A stretch of 64,000 nucleotides of DNA from Clostridium transplantifaecale (GTDB lineage Bacteria; Bacillota; Clostridia; Lachnospirales; Lachnospiraceae). Below, piece by piece: positions 7,905 through 17,400 of this stretch (its first letter is position 1; the number at the start of each line of letters is the position of its first letter). The notes under the pieces are model-generated. The model saw only the letters and a program-made list of their open reading frames with translations, did no database searches and had not been told where the DNA came from. Made by a program: the position numbers and the translations under genes. The stretch is from positions 434,001-498,000 of the forward strand of contig NZ_UYZY01000001.1 of NCBI RefSeq assembly GCF_900626075.1, given 5' to 3'.

Positions 7905-9307
7905 GGGAATGGGAATTCGATTTGAAATTCCGTTCCGGCCATTGGAATACTGGAAACAGAAATGGAGCCGCCGTGCAGCTCAATAATATCCCTGGCGATT
8001 GCAAGGCCCAGGCCGCTTCCTTCCGGCTTTTGTCCCGTATCCGTTCCTCTGTAATAGCGGTCAAAGAGATGTTGCACCGTCTCCGGTTCCATGCCAGTTC
8101 CGTTATCGGCAACATAGATGCTCAAAGAGCCGGATAAGGATACGTGCAGCGTGACTTCGGTATCCTCTTTGCCATGCACAAATGCATTGATGATTAAATT
8201 CCGAAAAGCCCTTGCCAACAGCGTCTGATCAAAGGAGTAAGGAATCATTTGTCCGGAACTTTCGAAATGGATTGTGCGATTTTCATATTCCGGAGTATTC
8301 AGAATGGTAATTGCCAGCTCTTTTAGAAAACGGACGATATCCGTCTCTTCGCGGTTTACGGGCAGCATCCCGTATTCCAATTGATAGGTCAGTTTCAGAT
8401 CATCCATAAGAGTTTCTATATAAGAAACATTTTTCAGCATGATACCGGCATAACGCCTGCATTGCTCACCGTCCCCGCCGATTTCCAGCAGGATCTCCGC
8501 ATATCCTTTGATGGGGGAGAGCGGCGTTTTCAAATCATGGGTGATATTGGCAATCCATTCCTCACGCATAGTTTCCGTCTGCAGCCTCAGTTTATCACCG
8601 GCCCTGATTTCTTCATCCAGACGGTTCAGGCCGTCATAGAGATCATGGAACACCCCATGATCCTGAACCGGAAGATAGCTGCGGACGCTGATATCCTGAA
8701 TGACAGCCGTCAGCCGCTTCATTGCGCTTACCGTAAAAAGACCGTAGAGAAGGCCTGAGATTAGCACAAGCAGAAGCAGTGCCGACAAGACGGGTAAAAT
8801 CACGTTTTTACCGCCCGCAAACCGTTCTCCGTTGACGTACATTGTAACTTTGGAAACATTCACGGGAAAATACAGGATGTAGATATATTCTTCTCCTGCG
8901 GCCTTGGCTGTTCCGGTAAAGGCGGCAGTTTCGCCGCCGCCTGATTTTCCTGACTGAAAGAGACGCAGCAATTCCGGGCCGGAATAGGAGGTAGCTGCCT
9001 GTTCCGGTTTCCGCCAGCCGAATACTTCACGGCCGGAGGAATCTAAAATCTGGATGCCGATTCCGTTATCCTGCAATGATGCCATCCCGGTCTGTGTAGG
9101 CTGCGGCGCGCCGTCGATCCATACAATCTGTTCTGAAAAATCTTCAGTAAATGTTTTGGGCCAGTCACTTTTTTTAATTGCGCCGCCGGTCGTCCGGATG
9201 GAGAACGTCATGAAGAAAAGGCAGACGGCAAGCAGGAGCGCTGCAAGCAGAGACAGAAAGAAAATCAGGTAAATATGGAAAATCGCGCGATAGCCTGAGC
9301 GTTTCAT
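7901..9307 (-). CDS. Two-component sensor histidine kinase
   Basis: 468 aa. An N-terminal helix (about 11-33) and a second near 170-190 enclose an extracytoplasmic sensor of roughly 135 aa. The HisKA box is NITHDLKTPLSPIKGY with the phospho-accepting His, followed by the HATPase motifs NLIINAFVHG (N box), VADNGTGM (G1) and GSGLGLAIARDI (G2). The gene starts at the base after the regulator stop (TAG then ATG), so the pair is translationally coupled. It presumably phosphorylates the OmpR-type regulator just upstream and controls the ABC exporter downstream. Confidence 0.93.
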   Translation of the reverse strand: MKRSGYRAIFHIYLIFFLSLLAALLLAVCLFFMTFSIRTTGGAIKKSDWPKTFTEDFSEQIVWIDGAPQPTQTGMASLQDNGIGIQILDSSGREVFGWRKPEQAATSYSGPELLRLFQSGKSGGGETAAFTGTAKAAGEEYIYILYFPVNVSKVTMYVNGERFAGGKNVILPVLSALLLLVLISGLLYGLFTVSAMKRLTAVIQDISVRSYLPVQDHGVFHDLYDGLNRLDEEIRAGDKLRLQTETMREEWIANITHDLKTPLSPIKGYAEILLEIGGDGEQCRRYAGIMLKNVSYIETLMDDLKLTYQLEYGMLPVNREETDIVRFLKELAITILNTPEYENRTIHFESSGQMIPYSFDQTLLARAFRNLIINAFVHGKEDTEVTLHVSLSGSLSIYVADNGTGMEPETVQHLFDRYYRGTDTGQKPEGSGLGLAIARDIIELHGGSISVSSIPMAGTEFQIEFPFP

Positions 9308-10012
9308 CTAATCAATCCTTTTTTTGAGCTTATAGCCCAAACCTTTCACGGTGATAAGCTGCCGGGGAGAGGACGGTTCGTCCTCAATTTTCTCCCGCAG
9401 GTGCCGGATATGGACCATAATCGTGTTGTCGCAGATACTGCTGTATTCGCCCCAAACCTGTTCGTAAAGACGCTCCTTGCTGATGATTTTATCTGCGTTC
9501 TCCATGAGATACGATAAGAGCAGGAATTCCCGTCCGGTCAGCCCGAGTTCCTGTCCGTTTTTGCAGGCGCGGCCGCTTTCCCTGTCAAGAGTAAGCGATC
9601 CGGCAGCCAGAAGAGCCGAGGCATTTTCGGAAACCACTGTCTGATACTGCTGTCGGCGCAGCTGGGCTTTGATACGGAATACCACTTCGCGGGGACTGAA
9701 CGGCTTTGTGACATAATCATCGCCGCCGCAGGACAGGCCGAGGATTTTATCGATATCATCGTTTTTAGACGACAGAAAGAGGATAGAGCAGTAGGAAAAT
9801 TCCCGGATCTTTTTGCAGACTTCCAGACCGTCTATATCGGGCAGCATAATATCCAGAACAATGACGTCAGGCTGAAACTCCCGGCAGATGCTCAGCGCTT
9901 CCATGCCGGTGCAGGCTTTTTGAATAGAGTGAAATCCGTCTTTTTGCAGCACTTCCTCCAACAGATCGATAATATCTTTTTCATCGTCAACCAGTAAAAC
10001 TTTATGATCCAT
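9308..10012 (-). CDS. OmpR-family response regulator
   Basis: 234 aa. The receiver domain (1-118) has the acidic pair DDE at 10-12, the phospho-acceptor Asp in IVLDIMLPDIDG, the switch Ser in LFLSSK and the Lys in VTKPFSP. The C-terminal winged helix (about 135-232) ends with TVKGLGYKLKK, the OmpR/PhoB signature. It is paired with the downstream kinase. The three TTAAGGTT repeats at the kinase-permease junction are its likely binding site (inference). Confidence 0.94.
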   Translation of the reverse strand: MDHKVLLVDDEKDIIDLLEEVLQKDGFHSIQKACTGMEALSICREFQPDVIVLDIMLPDIDGLEVCKKIREFSYCSILFLSSKNDDIDKILGLSCGGDDYVTKPFSPREVVFRIKAQLRRQQYQTVVSENASALLAAGSLTLDRESGRACKNGQELGLTGREFLLLSYLMENADKIISKERLYEQVWGEYSSICDNTIMVHIRHLREKIEDEPSSPRQLITVKGLGYKLKKRID

Positions 10013-10072
10013 TTTATACCTGCTTTCTTTTCCGCGCCAAGCCCGGGCTGTCGGGCTGTTTCACTCTATTTG

Positions 10073-10912
10073 TCAGTTATGGCCGTTGTGATGCTTATTA
10101 TGGCATTTTCCGCGGCTGTCAGGGGTGCAGCCGTCGTCCGGGGAACCGGAAACAGCATCCGGATCCGTCTGTCCGTCCCGGCGTTCCCCGTTCTGTTCCG
10201 TCCTGTGTTCACAATGTTCCGTATGCCCTCTGATCTCTTTCATGGACTTATTCTTGAACTCATCCAGAGTAGCCATGGGATCCACATCCAGAAGTTCCTG
10301 GATAGCGTAATATTTGCCGACGGACATTCCGTGGCTGTGCGCTTCGCTGCACATATGGCTGTCCACGCTGGCATATTCCGCCGTGACATTTCCATGGCAC
10401 TGTTCTAATGCGGTATCTACGCAGTTCTGAAGATTTTCCAGAAGCCGGCTGTTTCCGTTGCTGTTTTCCAGGGTGACGGATACCACGGCGTTGTTTTGCA
10501 GATAGGACCGCATGGCCTCACTGCCCAGCAGGCGTTCCATGGCGTCCCCGTATTCCAGATGTTTCAGGGAGACTTCCCGGAGCACGTTTTCCCCGTCCGT
10601 CCCGTAGGGAACCTCGTCCACGACCCTTCCCCAACGGTTAATATCCAGTTCGATACTGGGATTGACATCAATGCTGATGGTGGCGGCCTCGGTATAATAG
10701 AGCTTGTAGCCTCCGAACCCGCTTCCCACAAGAAGCATGAGACAGGCGGCGGAGATGGCCCATTTCATTCCGGATGAGGTGAAACGGCGTTTCCTGTGCG
10801 TTTTTTTCTGCTGTTTTCTTCTCATTTTGCCGACAACAGCGGCGCATGTGCGTTCTTTCAGTGCATCATCACATTTAACGGCGTCAAATGCGTTTTGGAT
10901 ATTCTGTTTCAC
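10073..10912 (-). CDS. RsgI-like membrane anti-sigma factor with His-rich tail
   Basis: 279 aa from the GTG at 10912, preferred because GGAGG lies about eight bases before it; an upstream GTG at 10921 touches that site. Layout: a basic cytoplasmic N-terminus, one membrane helix around 47-70 (WAISAACLMLLVGSGFGGY), the RsgI middle-domain signature ATISIDVNPSIELDINRWG near 75-93, and a low-complexity C-terminus rich in His, Asp and Gly that ends CHNKHHNGHN. It overlaps the ECF sigma gene by 29 nt, the usual arrangement for a sigma/anti-sigma pair. RsgI proteins normally hold SigI, so pairing with an ECF sigma is notable. The His tail suggests metal or polymer sensing (speculative). Confidence 0.75.
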   Translation of the reverse strand: MKQNIQNAFDAVKCDDALKERTCAAVVGKMRRKQQKKTHRKRRFTSSGMKWAISAACLMLLVGSGFGGYKLYYTEAATISIDVNPSIELDINRWGRVVDEVPYGTDGENVLREVSLKHLEYGDAMERLLGSEAMRSYLQNNAVVSVTLENSNGNSRLLENLQNCVDTALEQCHGNVTAEYASVDSHMCSEAHSHGMSVGKYYAIQELLDVDPMATLDEFKNKSMKEIRGHTEHCEHRTEQNGERRDGQTDPDAVSGSPDDGCTPDSRGKCHNKHHNGHN

Positions 10913-11387
10913 CTTCCTCACCTCCCAGTCTGTCTTTCAGTTCCGCTTTGGCTCTTGCCAGATGCGTGTATACCGTATTGACATTCTTATGTAAAATACC
11001 TGCGATTTCCACGGAGGAATATCCTTCGTAGTAGTGCAGATAGATCAGAATTTTATATTTTTCAGGAAGCTGTATCACGGCCTCCAGCACCTCAGAATGT
11101 TCATCGCCGTCCGGCGCCGCCGTGGCCATGGCCTCCTCCAGGGAACAGGTGTTGCGGCGGAAAAAACTGCGCAGCACATCCTTGCACCGGTTGACGGTCA
11201 CGCGGATCAGCCAAGCTTTTCTGTGCTCCTCGGACTGAAAGGGTTCGGAAAAAAGGGCGTATTTCAAAAATACATCCTGAAATACGTCCTCCGTATCGCT
11301 TTCGTTTTTCATATAGACAAAGCAGATATGCTTCACCATATCGGCGTATTGGCCGATTGTCTGCTCTACATCCGATTCCTGCCGCAT
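10884..11387 (-). CDS. ECF-type RNA polymerase sigma-70 factor
   Basis: 167 aa. Region 2 lies in the first 75 residues (VYMKNESDTEDVFQDVFLKYA, then HRKAWLIRVTVNRCKD). Region 4 is near the C-terminus (LPEKYKILIYLHYYEGYSSVEIAGIL plus the recognition helix TVYTHLARAKAELK). No sigma-1 or sigma-3 region is present, as expected for the ECF class. It is followed and overlapped by the RsgI-like anti-sigma gene and preceded by a small exported His-rich protein, making a three-gene stress-sensing module. Confidence 0.9.
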   Translation of the reverse strand: MRQESDVEQTIGQYADMVKHICFVYMKNESDTEDVFQDVFLKYALFSEPFQSEEHRKAWLIRVTVNRCKDVLRSFFRRNTCSLEEAMATAAPDGDEHSEVLEAVIQLPEKYKILIYLHYYEGYSSVEIAGILHKNVNTVYTHLARAKAELKDRLGGEEGETEYPKRI

Positions 11388-11408
11388 GGTTTCTCCATAA
11401 AGTTATTT

Positions 11409-11672
11409 TTATCTGTGATGTGAGCCGTAGCCCTGCCTGTTGTGATGGCTGCCGCGGTTCCCGCTTTCACTGTGATGACCGTTTGAATTGCTGCCGTCCC
11501 CGGACTGGTAGCTTTCACAGTCTCCATGGTCATGAGTGGTACAGTATTCATAACCGGTACAGTCTTCGTATCCTCTCGGACAGCTCCACTCTGCTCCGAA
11601 CGCCAGGCTGCTGCCTGCAAATGCCAATACAATTCCAGTTGCTGCTGTTGCCATTATAGTTCTGATTTTCAT
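11409..11672 (-). CDS. Small exported His/Gly/Ser-rich protein
   Basis: 87 aa from the ATG at 11672, chosen for the AAGGAG about ten bases upstream; longer in-frame starts exist but lack a site. Residues 1-27 form a signal peptide (hydrophobic TIMATAATGIVLAFAGSS, then FGA). The mature part has four Cys (CPRGYEDC, CTTHDHGDC) and a tail rich in His, Ser, Gly and Asn (GHHSESGNRGSHHNRQGYG). It precedes the sigma gene by 21 nt, and its tail resembles that of the anti-sigma factor. It may be a regulon member or an extracytoplasmic partner, perhaps metal-binding. No family recognised. Confidence 0.6.
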   Translation of the reverse strand: MKIRTIMATAATGIVLAFAGSSLAFGAEWSCPRGYEDCTGYEYCTTHDHGDCESYQSGDGSNSNGHHSESGNRGSHHNRQGYGSHHR

Positions 11673-11703
11673 TATTTTCAATCTCCTTCTTTCATTCATT
11701 TCA

Positions 11704-11737
11704 ATTATAATACGAATAGGGCAGGGGAATCCTTTCA
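11704..11737 (-). promoter_or_regulatory. Candidate promoter of the ECF sigma module
   Basis: On the minus strand TGAAAG (11732-11737), 17 nt, CGTA (11711-11714) resembles extracytoplasmic-function promoters of the TGAAAC-N16-CGTA type, which would allow auto-activation. A TATAAT (plus-strand ATTATA 11704-11709) overlaps the same place but has only a weak -35, so housekeeping transcription is also possible. Confidence 0.4.
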
Positions 11738-11813
11738 AAGCGGTGAAATTTTTTTATTTATGAAAATAGGAGTATTGCGTATATGGCTGGCTAATAAAGG
11801 TTTTACGGTAAAA

Positions 11814-11847
11814 ATCAAAAACGTCTGGATATCCAGGCGTTTTTGAT
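11814..11847. terminator. Bidirectional terminator between the MFS gene and the sigma module
   Basis: A 34-nt near-perfect palindrome with one G-U position, centred on GGATATCC, flanked by A5 and T5 runs so that it serves either strand. On the minus strand it lies 20 nt after the MFS stop. Confidence 0.8.
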
Positions 11848-11866
11848 TATAGACAAAATAAATTAT

Positions 11867-13114
11867 TTATTTTTCACTCTGGAACTTAGGAATGATCAGG
11901 CTGATGATTCCGCCGGCCAGCGCGCCGAGCGCCATGACGGCAAAAGCCATGGGATAGCCCGCCCTTTCAGCCATAAAGGTAGGGATGTATGAGGCGATAC
12001 TGCCGCCCAGTCCGAGCCCGATCAGGACGGTGAAGGCAAACATTTTATCCGCCGCGTTCTGATCATTTAGGATATCCATATTGATTGCACCCATGGTCGC
12101 ATTTGTGATAGGTACGCCCCAACCGCACAGGATACAGCCAATTAAAGCAAACGAGTAGGAAATGGGCGCAATCACGGGATAGAGGGCTGTGGTGACTGCG
12201 GCCACCATAAAAGCAGGAATCCCCATGGTAAAGCAGCGGGCTTTGATCGGCGGCCAGCCTTTTTTAACTAAATTATCTGAGATAATTCCGCCGACGGGAG
12301 TAGAGACAATACCGATCAGTCCGGCCAGAAGGCTGATAAAGCCGCTTTGAACGGTATCATAGCCCAGATGATCCGCATAATTCCCGACAAAGTTCAGATA
12401 GCCGGTCAGCTGCCAGCAGTTAAAAAACATGCATGCGACCAACAGCCATGCGCCGACCGAGCGGTACGGGTTGACATGGGATCGGGCCTGCGCTGCCGAC
12501 TGTTCAGGAGCGGATTCCCGGTAAAGGTCTTTCGGCGGATTCTTCATGAGAATTGCCCAGACAGCGGCGGCGATGGAAAGAATAACCGCAAACAGCTTAA
12601 ATGCACCCTGCCAGCTGCCGGCAATTTCAATCAGGAGTTTAGCGACAAAGTTGCCCATACCGATGCCAAGGACCAGGGAGCCGCCGATGACGCCGGAGGC
12701 AAATCCGCGGTTTGCGGGCGGGAACCAGGCAACCGTGCTGTTTGTTCCGACTACCCAGAGAATGCCGAATCCCTGGAGAAAACGGAAGACCAGAACCATG
12801 GTAAAGCTGGATGCATAAGGTACGCCGAAAATCCCGACCACCATACAGATAAGCCCGACAATGCCGCCGGTGCGGTAGCCGTATTTTGCGGCAATCTGTG
12901 TCTCGACAAAACTTCCGACTGCATAACCCATCATAAACGCTGACGCCCCCAGGCTCGCAACCGACTTCGACACATGAAAGGTTGCCACGAGTTCATTGAG
13001 CGCCGTACTCCAGGTGGTCAGTCCCGCGTATGCCAATGCGCATACCACAAAATTGATTACCAGAATTACCCAACGGTAACTGGACGTTACATTTTTTTTC
13101 TGATTACTGTTCAT
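11867..13114 (-). CDS. MFS transporter, anion/organic-acid type
   Basis: 415 aa from the ATG at 13114, which follows AAAGGGGG; an upstream ATG at 13141 has no site. Twelve hydrophobic segments are visible, with a loop-2 signature region GYAVGSFVETQIAAKYGYRTGG and a central basic loop near residue 200. No substrate is evident from sequence. The acetamidase/formamidase gene lies 42 nt upstream in the same direction, so the carrier may import the amide or export the acid product (inference). Confidence 0.8.
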   Translation of the reverse strand: MNSNQKKNVTSSYRWVILVINFVVCALAYAGLTTWSTALNELVATFHVSKSVASLGASAFMMGYAVGSFVETQIAAKYGYRTGGIVGLICMVVGIFGVPYASSFTMVLVFRFLQGFGILWVVGTNSTVAWFPPANRGFASGVIGGSLVLGIGMGNFVAKLLIEIAGSWQGAFKLFAVILSIAAAVWAILMKNPPKDLYRESAPEQSAAQARSHVNPYRSVGAWLLVACMFFNCWQLTGYLNFVGNYADHLGYDTVQSGFISLLAGLIGIVSTPVGGIISDNLVKKGWPPIKARCFTMGIPAFMVAAVTTALYPVIAPISYSFALIGCILCGWGVPITNATMGAINMDILNDQNAADKMFAFTVLIGLGLGGSIASYIPTFMAERAGYPMAFAVMALGALAGGIISLIIPKFQSEK

Positions 13115-13156
13115 TGTTTCCCCCTTTGTTTTAGAAAACACCCTTCTGATCCCTTT

Positions 13157-14089
13157 CTATTTTCTGCCTTTCAAATACTTTTTCTCAATAGAAGCACAGA
13201 GAGAGTAGAGGGAATCTACCATATTCCCAACATACAGGCCTCCGATTTGCCCGACCAGCATATAGGCATCCAGCTTGTCAAAACCGTAATCCTCCACCAT
13301 CCAGTCAATCAGTCCGCCGTAGGCGATGCGGGCGGCGTCCTCCATCGGCTTTGCGCTGCCGATTACCATGATTTTGTCCTCGGATTCGACTCGGGGCCAT
13401 TCAAGAGATTTACCCTTTATCAGTTCAAAGCTCAGGGTGCATTTGGCCGGAATTTCAAGTGCCGCACCGGTCACTTCGCCTTGTCCCTGGTTAGCATGGC
13501 AGTCGCCGATGTAGAAAAGCGCGCCTTCATTATTGACCGGCAGGTAGATTTTGTGGCCTGGGCGAACGTCGGGCACATCCATATTGCCTCCAAAGTAACC
13601 GGGAGCGACAGCGGTGATAGATTCCAGTTTCGGGGCCGTGGCCATCGTGCCGCAGAAGGAAGAGACGGGGAGCTTGATGTCCAACTGCTTATTATAGACA
13701 GCAGTGTTATTGTCTACCAAATCCCAAATCCAGGTTTTTTCAGGAAGCGCATCCTGAAGCATGCGGGTGGTATTTGTGGATTGAAGTCCGCCGAAATATT
13801 TGATCAGCGCCGTGACAGCATAGGGCCTGGTGAATTCAATGGATTTAAAATCGACGACCAGGGTATCGCCCGGCTCTGCTCCATTGATATAAATTGGGCC
13901 TGTCTGGGGGTTGAAAAACTGTGTGGTAGCGCAGGCCTCCGATACTAAGTCTGCTTCGGAGTGGAGTTGGCCGGCGTAAGCGTCCTCTGTGTAAATTTCC
14001 AGGATATCACCCGGATCTACGCTTAAAATGGGTTTAAGATCTGCGCTGAAAAGATAATTGTAACTTGTTGGTTTGACAGTATGGTACAT
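13157..14089 (-). CDS. Acetamidase/formamidase family protein
   Basis: 310 aa, the usual length for the shorter FmdA/AmdA members. These enzymes hydrolyse formamide, acetamide or related short amides to ammonia and the acid. Family features include VDPGDILEIYTEDAY near the start, GPIYINGAEPGDTLVVDF, the Cys-containing SSFCGTMATAP, GGNMDVPDVRPG, and the metal-binding style FYIGDCHANQGQGEVTGAALE. It is first in a two-gene minus-strand unit with an MFS carrier and is divergent from nifJ across a 398-bp control region. Confidence 0.88.
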   Translation of the reverse strand: MYHTVKPTSYNYLFSADLKPILSVDPGDILEIYTEDAYAGQLHSEADLVSEACATTQFFNPQTGPIYINGAEPGDTLVVDFKSIEFTRPYAVTALIKYFGGLQSTNTTRMLQDALPEKTWIWDLVDNNTAVYNKQLDIKLPVSSFCGTMATAPKLESITAVAPGYFGGNMDVPDVRPGHKIYLPVNNEGALFYIGDCHANQGQGEVTGAALEIPAKCTLSFELIKGKSLEWPRVESEDKIMVIGSAKPMEDAARIAYGGLIDWMVEDYGFDKLDAYMLVGQIGGLYVGNMVDSLYSLCASIEKKYLKGRK

Positions 14090-14487
14090 ATTGGCTCCCC
14101 TTTCTACTCTACATGAAATGTTTTAATGGTTCATTGCTTGTTATTTACGATCAGTCCCTGTGCACAAAAGATTGATGTTTTTAGAACATCTTTTATTCCT
14201 GTCGGTTCTCTTTCTATTCGTAATCTTACACCAAAATGAAACGATAATAAAATACCGTTTGTACTATTTTTGAAATAACCCAAATGCTATGGGAAGGAAA
14301 ACGGATCGAATCTGTCTGAACCCCATAGCTTTTGTATTATGACAAAGATGGTTCCAATGGTATTTTACTTTAAAAAAGTGCAATGCTAAGATGAAATTAA
14401 TCCAAAAGCACCCGGGGGCGGAAATTTTCCCGCAGGAGCGAAACAGCATTTTTAAGCTGTGAAAAAACAGAAAAGGAGAATAATAAT
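14090..14487. promoter_or_regulatory. Divergent control region between formamidase and nifJ
   Basis: 398 bp without a gene. It holds a candidate nifJ promoter (TTTACT 14364-14369, 17 nt, TGC-TAAGAT ending at 14392). It also holds an inverted repeat GCTATGGG/CCCATAGC (14286-14293, 14322-14329) followed by TTTTG, and a motif GATAATAAAATAC (14243-14255) similar to elements upstream of two other operons at 23481 and 31946. The region is markedly AT-rich compared with the nifJ gene. Confidence 0.5.
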
Positions 14488-17400
14488 ATGAGCAAGCGCA
14501 GACAAAAATCCATGGACGGAAACACTGCGGCGGCCTATGTTTCCTATGCATTTACCGACGTAGCCGCCATCTATCCCATCACCCCTTCCTCCGATATGGC
14601 CCAGCATGTGGATGAGTGGGCGTCCGAGAACAGGAAAAACATATTCGGAGAAAAGGTACAGGTCATCGAGATGCAGTCGGAGGGAGGCGCCTCCGGGGCG
14701 ATTCACGGCTCCCTTCAGGCGGGGGCTCTCACCAGCACCTACACCTCCTCCCAGGGGCTGATGCTGATGCTCCCCAACATGTTTAAGATAGCGGGAGAAC
14801 TTCTTCCCGGCGTCTTTCACGTCGCATCCCGCCTGGTGGCCTCCAACGGCCTCGGAATCTTCTGCGACCACTCCGATGTCATGGCGACACGCACCACCGG
14901 CTTTGCCCTCCTCAGCGCCGCCAGCGTCCAGCAGGTCATGGATCTGGGAGCGGTGGCCCATCTAACGGCCATCCGCGGCAGAGTCCCTTTCCTCCATTTT
15001 TTTGACGGCTTCCGCACCTCCCATGAGATTCAGAAGATTGAGGTGCTGGAGTACGATGAGCTGGGAAAACTCATCGATATGGAAGCGGTGAACGCCTTCC
15101 GGAGAAATGCATTGAATCCGGATCACCCCTGTGTGCGCGGCACTGTTCAGAACGCAGACATTCACTTCCAGCAGAGAGAGGTTATCAATAAATATTGGGA
15201 GGAGCTCCCTGCCATCGTGGATCATTATATGGGGGAGATTGGGAAGCTGACCGGGCGCGAATACCATCCGTTCAATTACTACGGCGCGCCGGACGCAGAG
15301 CGTCTAATCATTGCCATGGGTTCCATGACCCAGACCATCGAGGAGGTGGTGGACGCCCTCAACGCGGTCGGGGAGAAGGTGGGCCTTCTGACCGTTCATT
15401 TATACCGCCCGTTCTCCCTGGAATACTTCTTCAAATATATTCCGGACACCGTAAAAGCCATCACGGTTTTAGACCGGGTTAAGGAGATAAACGCCCAGTC
15501 CGAGCCTCTCTACATGGATGTAAAAATCGCCTATTACGGAAGAAAATTCCAGCCGAAGATCGTCGGCGGCCGGATCGGCGTCGGCGGCAAGGATATTCGC
15601 CCGACTCATATCTTCGATGTGTTTGAGAATATGAAACAGAAATCGCCAAAAGATCATTTCACAGTAGGCATCATAGACGATGTAAATGGAAGCGGGCTTC
15701 CCGACGCGGGGGATATCGAGATCGAGGATCCGGGCACCACAGCCTGCAAATTCTGGGGACTGGGCTCCGACGGCACGGTGGGAGCAAACAAAAGCGCGAT
15801 CAAAATCATAGGAGACAACACAGAGCTGTACGCCCAGGCCTATTTTGCCTACGACTCCAAGAAATCAGGAGGCGTTACCGTATCGCATCTTCGGTTTGGA
15901 AACAGCCCGATCCGCTCCACCTATTTAATCGACCGGGCCGATTTCGTGTCCTGCTCCCAGCAGTCCTATGTGGATAAATACGATCTGCTGGCGGGAACCA
16001 GGCCGGGAGCCGTGTTCCTGTTAAACACCATCTGGAATCGGGAGGAGCTGGAACAGAACCTGCCCGTATCCATGAAACGCTACATTGCCGAAAATAAAAT
16101 CGAATTCTATACCATCGACGCGGTGGACATCGCCAGAAAGCTGGGCCTGGGAAACAGGACCAACATGATCATGCAGGCCGCCTTCTTTAAGCTGGCCGGG
16201 ATCCTGCCGGTGGAGGACGCGGTCCGATATCTGAAAAAATCCGTTTCCGACACCTACGGCAAAAAGGGCGACGATATCGTGGCGATGAACTGCGCGGCTA
16301 TCGATCAGGGCATCTCAAGCATCGTAAAGATTGACGTGCCGGAGGAGTGGAACGGCGCGGACGAGGAGCTGGCGGCGGAAGGCGGGAACGCGGCGGCAGG
16401 AAGAATCGGCATGGCCGCGAGAAAGCCTGGCGCGGCGGAAAGAGCAATCGGTTTGGCTGCGGGAAAGTCCGGTGCGGTAGCAGATAAAATCGCCGTAACC
16501 GCAGGAACGCCCGCCGCGGCCTCCGATTCCGGCAAAACCTTAGATTACATAAATGATTTCTTAATTCCCGTGAACCGTATGGAGGGCGACTCCATCCCGG
16601 TCAGCGGCATGATCCCCATGGAGGACGGCTCTTACCCCTCCGGCACCGCGGCCTACGAAAAGCGCGGTGTGGCGATCCGCGTGCCGCACTGGAACGCGGA
16701 GAAATGCATCCAGTGCAACCAGTGTTCCTACGTCTGCCCCCATGCCTGCATCCGGCCGGTGCTGACCACCGCCCAGGAGACAGAGATGGCCCCGGAGGGC
16801 TATGAGACGAAACCGGCAAACGGCGCGTCTGGCTTAGATTTCCGGATCGCCATTTCACCGAACGACTGCACCGGTTGCGGAAACTGCATCAACGTCTGCC
16901 CGGCGAAGGAGAAAGCACTGGAGATGAGGCTTTTGTCCGAGGAACAGACGCAGACCCCCCTCTGGAATTACGCGGTCTCCCTGCCCGAGAAGAAAAATCC
17001 TTACAACCGTCTCACCGTCAAGGGGAGTCAGTTTGAAAAGCCGCTGTTCGAATTTTCCGGCGCCTGCGCCGGCTGCAGCCAGACGCCCTACATCAAGCTT
17101 CTGACCCAGCTCTTCGGCGACCGGATGATGATCGCCAACTCCGCCGGCTGCGCCCATGTATTCTCCGGCAGTGTTCCGTCCACGCCTTATACGAAGGACG
17201 AAAAAGGCCACGGCCCCGCATGGAACAGCTCCCTGTTTGAGGACACCGCGGAATTCGGCCTCGGCATGTTCATGGGTACCAAGCAGGTTCAGAAACAGCT
17301 TGCCTCCCAGGCGGCCAGAGCCCTGGAACTGGATTTGGATGACACCCTGAGGGACGCTCTGACGGATTGGCTTGAGAACCGCGAGGTCTCCGAAAATACC

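Noticed and set aside
14452..14961. Minus-strand frames opposite nifJ and other GC-rich genes
   Set aside because: Low-complexity antisense text caused by GC-rich codon bias on the real strand.
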